A DNA stretch of 64,000 bases from 67-14 sp035502775 (GTDB taxonomy: Bacteria; Actinomycetota; Thermoleophilia; Solirubrobacterales; 70-9). The notes beneath the pieces were generated by a model. That model was not told the origin of the DNA. It saw only the letters and a program-made list of their open reading frames with translations, and ran no database searches. The DNA lies in NCBI GenBank assembly GCA_035502775.1, contig DATJUB010000078.1, positions 1 to 64,000 on the forward strand. The letters are read 5' to 3'. Below are positions 18,503 through 27,774 of the stretch, piece after piece. Both the position numbers and the translations under genes were made by a program. Numbering within the stretch: the first letter of the stretch is position 1; the number at the start of each line of letters is the position of its first letter.

Positions 18503-19237
18503 TCAGGCCAGCGCGACCGCGTCCGGCCCGGCCGGGAACCTGAGCCGCCCAGTGTCGTCCGTGGCCGCCCGGAGGACCTCTTCCGCCACATCGGACTCGG
18601 TGGTCACCACTTCGACGTTCTCGAAGTCGGACAGGATCCTGTGGGCGAAGGGCCCGTATTCCTCCGGGATCAGGTCCTCCATGCGCGACCCCGAGTTGCT
18701 CGTGAAGCGGGTCGTCGGGCAGTAGCCGGGTTCGACCAGCTTCACCGCGATCCCGAAGTCCTCGAGTTCGAACTGGAGTGAGCCGGTGAATCCCTCGATC
18801 GCCGTCTTGCTCGCCGCATAGACCGAGACGAGGGGCATGGGTGCCAGGGTGACGCTCGAGGTGACGTTGACGATCACGCCGGAGCCCTGTTCACGGAACC
18901 GGGGCAGGACGGCGCGGGTCATCGCCATGACCCCGAAGGTATTGGTCTCGAACACGTCGCGGATCGTTTCCATCGGTGTGGCTTCGAGGGCGCCGATCAT
19001 GCCGATGCCGGCATTGTTGACGAGCACATCGATCGGGCCCGCCGCCTCGAGGGCGGCGCTGATGCTTTGGGGCTTCGTCACGTCCAGCTGGAGCACATGC
19101 ATGCGGTCGGAGGTGGGCAGGATTTCTTGACGCGGCGTCCTCATGGTGGCGAACACGTTCCAGCCGTCGGCATGAAAGCGCCGGGCGGTTTCGAGTCCGT
19201 ATCCAGAGGAGCAGCCGGTGATCAGTACGTTTTTCAT
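18503..19237 (-). CDS. SDR-family oxidoreductase
   Basis: 244-residue classical short-chain dehydrogenase. It begins MKNVLITGCSSGYGLETARR with the cofactor motif GCSSGYG, has NNAGIGMIGALE near residue 81 and the catalytic Ser with Y-A-A-S-K (SVYAASKTAIEGFTG). The ATG at 19237 is preferred over the GTG at 19246 because it begins the Rossmann strand directly. It is divergent from an AraC-family regulator with an operator-like region between them, so that regulator probably controls it. Substrate unknown. Confidence 0.85.
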   Translation of the reverse strand: MKNVLITGCSSGYGLETARRFHADGWNVFATMRTPRQEILPTSDRMHVLQLDVTKPQSISAALEAAGPIDVLVNNAGIGMIGALEATPMETIRDVFETNTFGVMAMTRAVLPRFREQGSGVIVNVTSSVTLAPMPLVSVYAASKTAIEGFTGSLQFELEDFGIAVKLVEPGYCPTTRFTSNSGSRMEDLIPEEYGPFAHRILSDFENVEVVTTESDVAEEVLRAATDDTGRLRFPAGPDAVALA

Positions 19238-19260
19238 GATCGGCACGCTACGCCGAAAAA

Positions 19261-19310
19261 TTCGGACTTTCTACGGTGTATAGTCCATATTTCATTTGTG
19301 ATAGTCCGAA
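19261..19310. promoter_or_regulatory. Three-part operator between SDR and AraC-type regulator
   Basis: AT-rich divergent promoter region. TTCGGACT (19261-19268) is an exact inverted copy of AGTCCGAA (19303-19310), and a third copy of the core TAGTCC lies between them (19281-19286). TATAGT at 19279-19284 may be a -10 box. The layout fits binding by the adjacent AraC-family protein. The right-hand half overlaps the proposed GTG start of that gene, so its transcript may be nearly leaderless and autoregulated. Confidence 0.6.
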
Positions 19311-20263
19311 ATGACGAAAAACCTGCCGATGTCGACACTCTGTCGGAGATCATCGCGCTGCTCCAGCCGAGCACCGTGTTCTCGAAAGCGATCAGCGGTG
19401 CCGGGGCCTGGGGAGTCCGGTACGCGGCCTTCGGCCAGCCGAGTTTCGCCACCGTGCTCGAGGGCAGTTGCCTGCTGGCCGTCGACGGACACGACGAGAT
19501 CACGCTGACGGCCGGCGACTTCGTCCTGCTGCCGGCCACTCCCGGATTCACCATCTCGGGATTCGAGCCCGTCAAGCCCGACCGGGTCGATCCGGCCGTG
19601 ACCACCGCTCCGTCCGGCGAGGTGCGCCACGGCACTCCCGAGGGGCCGCCGGATCTGCGACTGCTCGGCGGATATTTCGTCTTCGATTCACCGGATGCCC
19701 AGCTGCTGCGCTCACTCCTGCCGGGACTGGTTCACGTGAAGGGAACCGAGCGGCTGTCGATGCTGGTCCGTCTGATCGGCGACGAAACCGGTGAGCGCAG
19801 GCCGGGCCACGAGCTCGTGGTCATCCGCCTGGTGGAGATGCTGCTGATCGAAGCGCTCCGAGCCGCCCCCGGCGACGACGCGCCCCCCGGCCTACTGCGG
19901 GGCCTGGCCGACCCCCGACTCGCACCGGCGATCCGGGCGATGCACGGTGACCTGGAACGATCGTGGACCGTGGCCGAGCTCGCACGTGAGGCGACGCTCT
20001 CCAGATCGGGGTTCTTCGACCGTTTCACCCGGCTGGTCGGCCTGCCGCCGATGGAGTACCTGCTCGCCTGGCGCATGACCGTGGCCAAGGATCTGCTCCG
20101 CGGCCGGGAACTGGGCATCGCCGAGGTCGCGGACCGGGTCGGCTACGGATCGGCGAGCACCTTCAGCACCGCGTTCAGCCGCCACGTCGGAGAGGCGCCG
20201 AGCCGGTACGCACGGAAAGATCCCCGCGGAACCGCGGAACCGGCTCCGGCCGGTGCCTCGTAG
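19298..20263 (+). CDS. AraC-family regulator with N-terminal cupin domain
   Basis: About 321-residue transcription regulator. The N-terminal half is a cupin-type sensing domain (VLEGSCLLAVDGHDEITLTA, then GDFVLLPATPGF). The C-terminal ~100 residues form the two AraC helix-turn-helix units (WTVAELAREATLSRSGFFDRF and GIAEVADRVGYGSASTFSTA). GTG 19298 is chosen because the frame upstream runs into the divergent SDR gene and the homologous region begins DVDTLSEIIALL. The start has no clear ribosome-binding site. It probably controls the divergent SDR gene in response to a small aldehyde or alcohol; the ligand is unknown. Confidence 0.85.
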   Translation: MIVRNDEKPADVDTLSEIIALLQPSTVFSKAISGAGAWGVRYAAFGQPSFATVLEGSCLLAVDGHDEITLTAGDFVLLPATPGFTISGFEPVKPDRVDPAVTTAPSGEVRHGTPEGPPDLRLLGGYFVFDSPDAQLLRSLLPGLVHVKGTERLSMLVRLIGDETGERRPGHELVVIRLVEMLLIEALRAAPGDDAPPGLLRGLADPRLAPAIRAMHGDLERSWTVAELAREATLSRSGFFDRFTRLVGLPPMEYLLAWRMTVAKDLLRGRELGIAEVADRVGYGSASTFSTAFSRHVGEAPSRYARKDPRGTAEPAPAGAS

Positions 20264-20303
20264 GCGGCGCGGTCGGAGCTGAAGCGGCTCTAGCCGGCCG
20301 GAC

Positions 20304-21632
20304 CTAAGGAGCGGCGAGCCGGAAGAGGGTGGGCCGCTGCCGGCTGTCCCAGGCACCGATCAGGATGTCTCCGTTGAGCAGCTCGCCCATCGGCGGAGTC
20401 GGCGGATAGTCGGGTTCGGGGGAGGAGAAAGCGACCTTCTGTCCCCTGACCTTCGCGACCATCCCCCGGGCGGAAACGTTGAGCCCGACGGTCGTATAGC
20501 CCCGCGAGCGAAGAGCGACGCCCACCAGAGAGAAGATGCTTCCGTCATCGCGAACGACCGAACCGTAGGATTCGGCCCCTGTTCCGCGACGCATCTTTCC
20601 GTAGCTGCCCAACCCCGAGGTAATCGCAGATTCGTCCAGCCACAGGACTCCATCCCGTGAGAATCTCCTGTCCGGCTTCCCGTTCTTCGTCAATCGCAGC
20701 ACGAATGACGAACCCTTCCGGGGGTTGAAACCCGAATAGACGATGCCTCCCGCCGGGGAGGCCGCGATGTCGCCGGCCACACAGAGTTTCGTCGGGTTCA
20801 GACAATCGCCGGACACGATGCGCGGTCCCACTGCCCTGCCGTGGTCGCCGAAACTCCTGTCGAGACGGCCGTTCGGATGGAGCCGCACCACCGCGGGCTG
20901 TCCGCCCAGGGTGCCGCCGGCGACGATCTTGCCGTCCTTCCGGATCAGGATGGAGCTCATCGCCGTCATCGGAACCCCCACGCCGGCCTTCAATCGAGTG
21001 GAGCCCTTCGTTCCGAAAGATGGGTCCACCGACCCATCACGTCGAAATCTGGTGATCGTCGCGACTCCGCGCCCCTCTCGCCCGGCGGCGACGATCCGGC
21101 CGCGCGAGTCGAGGGCGAGGTCGTGTATCGACTTGCCTCTGAACCCCGCGGAAAGCCCGGAGCTCCTGATCGTTCCCCCTGTGCCGAAGCTCCGATCGAT
21201 CTCACCGCCGCGGTTCAGGCGCATCAGAAAACTGAAGATGTGGTCCGCGCCGTTCCTCGATGAGCCATACCCACCCAGCAACGTCTTGCCGTCCGGCTGG
21301 ATGATCGCCGCGCGAAGGTGCGGAACCTCAATCCTCGGAACGAGAGCGTCCACCGATCCACTGCCACCACCGAACGTCTCGTCCACCGCGCCGTCGGCCA
21401 TGTAGCTGCTGATCCTCAGGCTCTCGTCACCCAACACGATCCGGTCGTGCTTGCCAGTGGCGATGACCGCGATCCCCCGGCTGTCGAAGTCGGCGGGGTG
21501 GACCTTGCTCCCTGTACCGAACTCCCGATCGAGTCCGCCGGTGGAACCCCCGACGCGGTCGGGAGCCCCGAAGACCATCGCCAGGCCCACCAGTATCAGT
21601 GCCGCTATCCCAGACATCGTGATCGACGACAC
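20304..21632 (-). CDS. Secreted delta-60-repeat beta-propeller-like protein
   Basis: 442-residue exported protein. The GTG start at 21632 has GGAGG at good distance and gives a signal peptide (ALILVGLAMVFGAP). At least six delta-60-type repeats are visible, each with a G-x-[LVI]-D-x-x-F-G core: GGLDREFGTG, GAVDETFGGG, GEIDRSFGTG, GSVDPSFGTK, GRLDRSFGDH and GKPDRRFSRD. Such repeats build extracellular propeller-like folds of unknown role. It lies 103 bases downstream of the giant RTX gene on the same strand and may be co-expressed with it. Confidence 0.82.
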   Translation of the reverse strand: MSSITMSGIAALILVGLAMVFGAPDRVGGSTGGLDREFGTGSKVHPADFDSRGIAVIATGKHDRIVLGDESLRISSYMADGAVDETFGGGSGSVDALVPRIEVPHLRAAIIQPDGKTLLGGYGSSRNGADHIFSFLMRLNRGGEIDRSFGTGGTIRSSGLSAGFRGKSIHDLALDSRGRIVAAGREGRGVATITRFRRDGSVDPSFGTKGSTRLKAGVGVPMTAMSSILIRKDGKIVAGGTLGGQPAVVRLHPNGRLDRSFGDHGRAVGPRIVSGDCLNPTKLCVAGDIAASPAGGIVYSGFNPRKGSSFVLRLTKNGKPDRRFSRDGVLWLDESAITSGLGSYGKMRRGTGAESYGSVVRDDGSIFSLVGVALRSRGYTTVGLNVSARGMVAKVRGQKVAFSSPEPDYPPTPPMGELLNGDILIGAWDSRQRPTLFRLAAP

Positions 21633-21735
21633 GGAACTCCTCCTTCTGACGGCTCAGGACCCGGATGCGAGCCGGAACGTCCGGCCCGCATCCAGTAAAC
21701 CCTCACCGCCGAGGGGAGTTGCTGTGCCTCTGCGC

Positions 21736-24700
21736 CTACTCATCCTCGATCACGTCCGCACAGACATCTCCGACACCATCGGAGTCCGTGTCCTCCTGCT
21801 CGGGGTTGTAGTAATCGGGACAGTTGTCAGCACCACCGAGGACCTCATCTCCGTCCGGGTCAGGCGCGGTATCGCAGGCATCGCCGATTCCGTTTTCGTC
21901 AGTGTCCAGCTGTCCCTCGTTGGCGACGGCCGAGCAGTTGTCGATCACATCGAACACTCCGTCGCTGTCGGCGTCGGCCGTACTGATCTCCGGCTGCCAG
22001 GAGATGTCCGGGGTCTCGACTTCACTGTCCGCCATGGAGTTCAAGACGTCCACCGGAGTCAGTTCCTGTCCGTAGATGGCCACGTTGTCGACCACGGCCT
22101 CGGTGTGTTCGGTGATACCAGCCGCGGTTCCGACCCTGTTGACTCCCGCTTCGGGAGCCTTGGGTGTGATGTCCGTCCAATACCCGGTGGATGTGACCTC
22201 CCCGTCCAGGTATACGCTCACCGTCTCGTTCTGGATCGTGCCCACCACGTGGTGCCACTCCGAATCGGCAATGGTCTCGAACGAAGTCGCACTGTACGTC
22301 TCGGTGCCGTTTCGGGTCTCGAAAACGACATGGCCATCGGGCTCGCGGTACAGATGGACACCCGAGTCCGCGGCCCCGCGCGAGAAGAGATACTCCCGTT
22401 CGGTGGTCCCGGGTTCCAGCTGAACCCACATCTCGATCGAGTAGCCGGTCGCGGGTGAGATCGCGGGGTCGGCATCCGGCGTGAGGATGATCTCGTCGTC
22501 GACGCCATCCAGGCGAACCGCGCCATCGTCGATGGATGCGTCCGTGACCGGACTTTCGACGTTCAGCTCCGGCCCGTCGTCGGGGGTATCGCCCGCGGTC
22601 CAGGTTGCGTTGGGCAGGTACTCGCCTTCGTCGAGCTCCCCGATCGTGTTCTTGGCGGCCGAGCCCGATGTCTCTCCGAGCGAGAACATCGACGCCGGAA
22701 TGTCGGCGTAATCCGAGTCCCAGCTTGAGGTGAGAATCGCGTCGTCTCCCTCTTCCGCGTCAACGTCGGACCCCAGCGCTCCCGAGGTGGGTGTCGGCGT
22801 CGCCGAGGCGGTCTCCTGGTAGTAGTCCGCGGCGGGCCCCCCGTATCTCGGTTCCCCGAGAGGATCGCGCTTGTTGCAATTGGTGGGAGTGGGATCAATC
22901 GTACGATTGTTGGTGCGGTTGTACTTGGCCTTTCCTCCACCCGGCCCGCAATCGATCTCGAAATCACGATGGGAATCGCCCCAGCCATCGCTGGCGATGA
23001 TCGTGTTGGCCCCGGGACCGGGGCCACCGTTGAACACGTCCCGGTGTCCGCGACCGATGAACTTGTTCTCTCCGGAATCTCCCTTGAGATAGTCCGGGTT
23101 GTTCGACGATTCGATCCGGTCGATCCTGGTGATCGACCCCGTCTGCTCGGCACCGATGCCACTGCATCGCGGACTGGTGTCGTTCTGATGGTCGACGTTG
23201 AAACTGCCCGTGACCCCGGAGTTGAGGTTTACGTAGGCACCGCGTTTCCAGCCTTCGGTTCCCATCCACTTCGGCAGCTGCGCCCACTGGGAATTGTCGA
23301 GACCTCCACCCCCGTCGATCTGATCGTCGTTGCACAGAGCCGTGGACATCAGCAGGTCATTGCCGGCCGAGCCGTTGGAGCTGTCGGATCCCCGGTTTTC
23401 GATGATCACGTCGTCCCCGCCACCGCCGATCAGGACCTCGCGATAGGCGGAGTCCTGATTATCGCCATCGACGATGATCTCGTCGGCGATTCCGCCCTCC
23501 AGCCGATCACGATCAAGCCCGCCGAGAATGTAGACGGAGTGCTCCGGCTGGAAATTCGAAGCCATCAGCGAATCCGATCCCGGTCCGCCGGAGAGCACGA
23601 TCGCGCCGAGCTTCTTGGATCCCAGGTTGCACGTGATCGTTCCCTTCGCGGTCGGATCCTCGCATCCCTCCGGGCTCGCCGAGTAGGCGAAAGCGCCGGA
23701 GTACGACCAGCCTCCGCCTGCTCCGCCGATCTGGAAGATGACTCTCCGCGGCGATTCGGCATAGGTGGCCTTGATGTTGTCGGCCCCCGCGCTGCCGCGC
23801 ATGTAGAGGTCGATCTCGGCGGGAGCGTCTCCCGGATCTCCGAGTCCCGATACGGGGTGCACCTGACCGACCGAGATGATTCCGTCGCGTGTCCGGGGAT
23901 CCACCGTGTTGCCCGAATTCTCACAGCCGACCGTCTTGCCGGCATCACCGGAGCGGCCGAAGCAGCCATCAGTGCCGGGGCCGCCGATGATCTCCGAACT
24001 GCCGCCGCCATCGATCACATCGCCGTCATGGCCGCCGTTGATCCGGTCGGGGCCTCCGCCACTCTTGATGTAGTCGGCACCGCCTCCGCCGAGGAAGGTC
24101 TCACGTACCGAACTGTTGGTCCCGAAGAGGATGTCCGAGAAGGCCGAACCTTCGACCCGCTCGATGTCCACCGGACCCGTGCAGCCCGGCTCCTTCGAGG
24201 TTCCCTTGCTCGACTTGGCGCAGAGCACGTCCTTCGCGCCGCCGAGTCGCGGCGGCCCATTCATCGCGTAGGGAGCGATCTTGTTGGTGGGCGACAGATG
24301 TCCGAGATCCACCCGGACGCCGCGGTCCTCGCTGGCCAGGGAAGGGAACCCTTGTACCTGGGGGACCGGAGTGCCGCCACTGGTCATCGGGATGGTCGTA
24401 TCGAATCCGGGAGAGATCCCGTCGGCGAAGCTGACCGTGTCGTTGGTACCGGCACCGCCGGCGATGTTGTCGGAACCCTGACCACCCTGCAGGAAGTCAT
24501 CTCCACCATCGCCGCGCATCGTGTCCGCACCGTGGCCACCGAGAATCCGGTCGTTTCCGGATCCTCCCTTCAGGATGTCGTCGCCCATGCCTCCGACGAG
24601 CAGGTCGTCACCACCCTCGCCATAGAGCTTGTCGTTGTTCCTGCCCGTGTAGATCTCGTCGTTTCCGTCCCCTCCGAGAATCACCTGGTCGTCATTCGAC

Positions 24701-27246
24701 GCGATGATCAGATCCTCGCCGGAATTCGCCTCGACCCGCCTGGTGCCGTTGTACCGGGGATTGCTCAGATCAATCCGGTCCGCACACGTGGTTCCGCGAA
24801 GCACGCCGCGGCTGTCCGGCTTGGCGTTCAACGTCTTCCGGTTCGCCCGCAGCATGCAGGGGTTGCCCGATCCCGGGTTGGGTCCCGAAGGATGCGAAAC
24901 GGGAATCGGCGAGGGCCAATTCGGGACGGCGGAACCTTCCTTGCCTTCGTGGCCGAGCTGGTCCTTGACCAGAACCTTCAGCCTCATCCCGGTAGCCGTC
25001 AGCTTGCTCAGCGGGACGTTCACGGTGCGCTTGACCCGCTGGGGACAGGTGTTGAACTCGAGGTTGCAGGTGAAGGTCTCGGAGTGGAAGGACTCCCATC
25101 CCGCCGAATCGTTTCCGATCCGCACATCGATCGACTTGACGCCGGACCGGAGAGAACTGATCGTTCCGACACTGTCGACCGCTTCGATGATGAGATACGG
25201 AGTCGGATTCACGGGATCCTTCGCGCCGCCGGAAATCGTCAGGTTCGGACCCTCGTGATCGACATTGACGTAGAAGGTCCTGGTAGGACTGTCCTTGAGC
25301 AGCGGATCCCTTGCTTCCACCGCGATCTCCCGACGTCCGCTCGCCATCCGCGTGGGATCGAATGTGAGGGCGGTCGGGAACGGACTGGCGGCCGGGCACG
25401 GAGATTGGACGCCACCGACGCAGTTGTTGTCCGGTGTCCACTTGACCTCATAGGTCGGAGTCGGCAGGTAGCTCGGATAGTTCGCCGTCGACGCGGTGAT
25501 GTCTTTCACGCCCAGACCCGAGTCGGTGGCGTAGGTCCACACCATGAACGATTCGTCATCGATCCAACCGGTGGGAGTCCAGGCCTCGTTGATGGTCAGG
25601 GCTGGCGGATTGGCGTCGGCCAGCTCCATCGTCACCTGAGCGATCCGGTTGTAGTTCGAGTTGGTCACGCCGGCCGGCATCGTCTTCGCGACGAGCGCCC
25701 AGAGGCCCGCGTCGAAATGCTTGGCCCGCAGGGCCGGATTGGGGTTCGTGCCATCGAAGACGAGACTGCTGCCGGCATCGCTGTCGAAGCGGCCGCCCGA
25801 CGCCTGCCAGGTGCCGGTCGCATCCTTGAGTCCCCACCAAGCGGCGGGGGAGTCTCCCGTCACACCCTTGTGGTACCGCCAGGAACCGATCGAAGCCGAC
25901 GCGATGTATGAGTCGGTACCGGGTGCGGTGTAGCGCCACATTCCCGAACTGTTCGCGGGGTATGTCTGACCTCCGACCGCACGTGAATGGAGACCCTGAC
26001 CGGTACCCGTACCAGACGCGTTGCACGAGTTCGTGAGCAGTGGCTGGCACGAGGTCAACACTTCGAAATTCGTGGTGCCTACATGCTGTGGAAGCCATCC
26101 CGGGAATACACCCCAGATCGTGCCATGAGTCGAGTTGTGCCAGTTCCAGGTATCGATCACCGGGTCGACCAGGAGTGGATAGGCAAGGTCCTTGCCCCGG
26201 TGAGGTACGTCGATGACCAGCGACTTGCCGTCAACGGTCATCGTGACCGGGACCTCCGCTCCCTGCGCGTCGACCGCGGTCGGGGCGTAGATCGTGATCT
26301 GACCGTCGCCCTCGTCCGAGTTGATCTCGGCGCCTCCGTCGGCACCGGCGACCAGTTCCGCTCCGTCGGGCACGTCAAGGTCCATGACGAACCGTTCGGG
26401 CCCCTCCGCCGACCTGACGTGAGCGAAGGTCTCCACTCCCTGCGGGATCGCCGCGACCGCGATGTCGGTGTCCCTGTAGGCGTTGGGGTACAGGGCGAGG
26501 GAATCCGAGTCGTCGTTCTCGGACGTGCCGATCGCGGAGGCCTCGGGTGCGTTTGATCTCGTTCCCTCGAATCCGATGGCCAGCCCGGTCCCGTCCAACT
26601 CGATGGGTTCGGAGACGTCCTTGGGAATGGTGACGGGAACCAGGGCCTCTGCCGGAGAAAAATCGCCCGAAGACAGATGGAGGGCTGGATCTGGAAGCTT
26701 TCCGTCCTCGGTCCGAAGCGGGCTGCTGGAAACGATCAGAGACCGGTCCCTGGGACCGGCGGGATTGATGACGGCGGCCGTGGGGCTCTCGAACGAAACG
26801 ATCTTGTCGGCTTCGAGCAACGGCTCCGTGGGACTGGCCGTCAGTTTGTCGATGATCGTGCCGAAGGTCGACTGGAGAAGGTCCACGACACCGGACCTGC
26901 CCATGCCCTCGAACTTGTCGATCGACTCCTTTCGCTCGGCGATGGCCGAGCGAGTCGAAAGCTGGTCCCGATGCTTCTCCTTGAGGCGGGCCACCAGCTT
27001 GCGGGCGTCGCCGGCGGAGTCGATGTCCTCGAACTCGTAGAGATTCGGCACCGGCTCGGAGACGGATTCGCCCGCTCCCGCGATTGCACAGAACGAGAAG
27101 AAACTGACGACAGCGACGATCAACGCCTGCCCCACGGGCCGGATCCGGACGAGACCGCGTCCCCCGCCGGGCTTCATCCCACCGGCGGTGTCACTCCGAT
27201 GATCATCCTGATTCGTGTTCACGCTTCGGCCGTAACGCTCACTCAC
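21736..27246 (-). CDS. Giant secreted RTX/LamG/thrombospondin-type-3 protein
   Basis: About 1836 residues. GTG 27246 is chosen because GGGGAG lies six bases before it; the frame is open to 27306. A signal sequence follows (ALIVAVVSFFSFCAIAGAG, about residues 36-55). Residues ~60-380 resemble the N-terminal region of actinobacterial RHS-type surface proteins (ends in AYPLLVDPVID), but no YD repeats follow. RTX-type glycine/aspartate repeats, such as GGDGNDEIYTG and GGSGNDRILGGHGAD, occur in about four blocks (about 849-939, 1045-1105, 1234-1302, 1382-1442). A LamG-like domain covers ~1572-1739. Two thrombospondin type-3 repeats end the protein (DSDGVFDVIDNC; DTDSDGVGDVC). It is probably a calcium-stabilised adhesin or surface-layer protein exported by Sec. 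Confidence 0.85.
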   Translation of the reverse strand: MSERYGRSVNTNQDDHRSDTAGGMKPGGGRGLVRIRPVGQALIVAVVSFFSFCAIAGAGESVSEPVPNLYEFEDIDSAGDARKLVARLKEKHRDQLSTRSAIAERKESIDKFEGMGRSGVVDLLQSTFGTIIDKLTASPTEPLLEADKIVSFESPTAAVINPAGPRDRSLIVSSSPLRTEDGKLPDPALHLSSGDFSPAEALVPVTIPKDVSEPIELDGTGLAIGFEGTRSNAPEASAIGTSENDDSDSLALYPNAYRDTDIAVAAIPQGVETFAHVRSAEGPERFVMDLDVPDGAELVAGADGGAEINSDEGDGQITIYAPTAVDAQGAEVPVTMTVDGKSLVIDVPHRGKDLAYPLLVDPVIDTWNWHNSTHGTIWGVFPGWLPQHVGTTNFEVLTSCQPLLTNSCNASGTGTGQGLHSRAVGGQTYPANSSGMWRYTAPGTDSYIASASIGSWRYHKGVTGDSPAAWWGLKDATGTWQASGGRFDSDAGSSLVFDGTNPNPALRAKHFDAGLWALVAKTMPAGVTNSNYNRIAQVTMELADANPPALTINEAWTPTGWIDDESFMVWTYATDSGLGVKDITASTANYPSYLPTPTYEVKWTPDNNCVGGVQSPCPAASPFPTALTFDPTRMASGRREIAVEARDPLLKDSPTRTFYVNVDHEGPNLTISGGAKDPVNPTPYLIIEAVDSVGTISSLRSGVKSIDVRIGNDSAGWESFHSETFTCNLEFNTCPQRVKRTVNVPLSKLTATGMRLKVLVKDQLGHEGKEGSAVPNWPSPIPVSHPSGPNPGSGNPCMLRANRKTLNAKPDSRGVLRGTTCADRIDLSNPRYNGTRRVEANSGEDLIIASNDDQVILGGDGNDEIYTGRNNDKLYGEGGDDLLVGGMGDDILKGGSGNDRILGGHGADTMRGDGGDDFLQGGQGSDNIAGGAGTNDTVSFADGISPGFDTTIPMTSGGTPVPQVQGFPSLASEDRGVRVDLGHLSPTNKIAPYAMNGPPRLGGAKDVLCAKSSKGTSKEPGCTGPVDIERVEGSAFSDILFGTNSSVRETFLGGGGADYIKSGGGPDRINGGHDGDVIDGGGSSEIIGGPGTDGCFGRSGDAGKTVGCENSGNTVDPRTRDGIISVGQVHPVSGLGDPGDAPAEIDLYMRGSAGADNIKATYAESPRRVIFQIGGAGGGWSYSGAFAYSASPEGCEDPTAKGTITCNLGSKKLGAIVLSGGPGSDSLMASNFQPEHSVYILGGLDRDRLEGGIADEIIVDGDNQDSAYREVLIGGGGDDVIIENRGSDSSNGSAGNDLLMSTALCNDDQIDGGGGLDNSQWAQLPKWMGTEGWKRGAYVNLNSGVTGSFNVDHQNDTSPRCSGIGAEQTGSITRIDRIESSNNPDYLKGDSGENKFIGRGHRDVFNGGPGPGANTIIASDGWGDSHRDFEIDCGPGGGKAKYNRTNNRTIDPTPTNCNKRDPLGEPRYGGPAADYYQETASATPTPTSGALGSDVDAEEGDDAILTSSWDSDYADIPASMFSLGETSGSAAKNTIGELDEGEYLPNATWTAGDTPDDGPELNVESPVTDASIDDGAVRLDGVDDEIILTPDADPAISPATGYSIEMWVQLEPGTTEREYLFSRGAADSGVHLYREPDGHVVFETRNGTETYSATSFETIADSEWHHVVGTIQNETVSVYLDGEVTSTGYWTDITPKAPEAGVNRVGTAAGITEHTEAVVDNVAIYGQELTPVDVLNSMADSEVETPDISWQPEISTADADSDGVFDVIDNCSAVANEGQLDTDENGIGDACDTAPDPDGDEVLGGADNCPDYYNPEQEDTDSDGVGDVCADVIEDE

Positions 27247-27342
27247 TGGCGACTCCCCTACTTGGACGGGAGCGAACGTCCTCCCGACGATTTTGAATTC
27301 CCACACTCAGCCCACATACAGTGGTCTCCCTGAGTGGACAAG

Positions 27343-27400
27343 AGTGTAGACACAAAAGTGTCGGGAACGGACTGACCTCCTGTACACATGGTGTGACACT
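27343..27400. promoter_or_regulatory. Imperfect dyad upstream of the giant RTX gene
   Basis: AGTGTAGACAC (27343-27353) and GTGTGACACT (27391-27400) form an imperfect inverted repeat about 100-155 bases upstream of the RTX gene start, in an AT-richer stretch. It could be an operator or a weak hairpin. The region 27247-27447 contains no convincing gene. Confidence 0.3.
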
Positions 27401-27447
27401 CTTCGCCGAGCATCACTCCCATGCTGTCCGTTCGGGAGGCGCTTCCT

Positions 27448-27774
27448 TCAGGGCCGCGGCACGCTCTTCGGCGCGCGAAGGTCCCACGAGTCGAAGAGCA
27501 GGTCGAGCAGCTCCTCCCGATCGACCCGTTCCAGGCGGAGCAGGACCATCGGGTAGCCGTCGTAGTGGGAGGTGGTGAAGAACTTGTCCGGCTCGGACTC
27601 GATCAGGGCTTCCTTCTCGTCCTCGTTCTCCCGCCAGAGCACCAGGACCCCCTCCTCCTTGATGCGGGCGAAGAGCCTGTCCTTGACCCGGAAACCCGGC
27701 ATTCCGTAGGACGGCTTCTCGGTCGTCACCGGGAGTGACAGGGCGAGTTCGCGAACGTCCTCCTCAGACGCCAT
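27448..27774 (-). CDS. MmcQ/YjbR-family protein
   Basis: 108-residue cytosolic protein of the MmcQ/YjbR family (cyanobase-like alpha/beta fold). The family pattern is visible: LPVTTEKPSYGMPGFRVKDR, then the strand LFARIKEEGVLVLW, then FFTTSHYDGYPMVLLRL and a C-terminal helix DREELLDLLFDSWDLRAP. The start is ATG 27774 (MASEEDVREL); 15 further codons are open upstream but overlap the neighbouring gene and do not look conserved. Members are sometimes called DNA-binding, but the biochemical role is unclear. The first bases overlap the end of the DUF2237 gene, so the two are probably one transcript. Confidence 0.8.
   Translation of the reverse strand: MASEEDVRELALSLPVTTEKPSYGMPGFRVKDRLFARIKEEGVLVLWRENEDEKEALIESEPDKFFTTSHYDGYPMVLLRLERVDREELLDLLFDSWDLRAPKSVPRP

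Noticed and set aside
22969..25911. 980-codon plus-strand open frame opposite the giant RTX gene
   Set aside because: The minus-strand RTX, LamG and TSP3 motifs are unmistakable. The opposite frame exists only because repeated Gly/Asp codons avoid stops on the other strand.
21736..27246. Tandem-repeat or CRISPR-like array in the RTX coding region
   Set aside because: The periodicity follows protein repeats in frame and the DNA units are not identical; no direct repeats with unique spacers exist.
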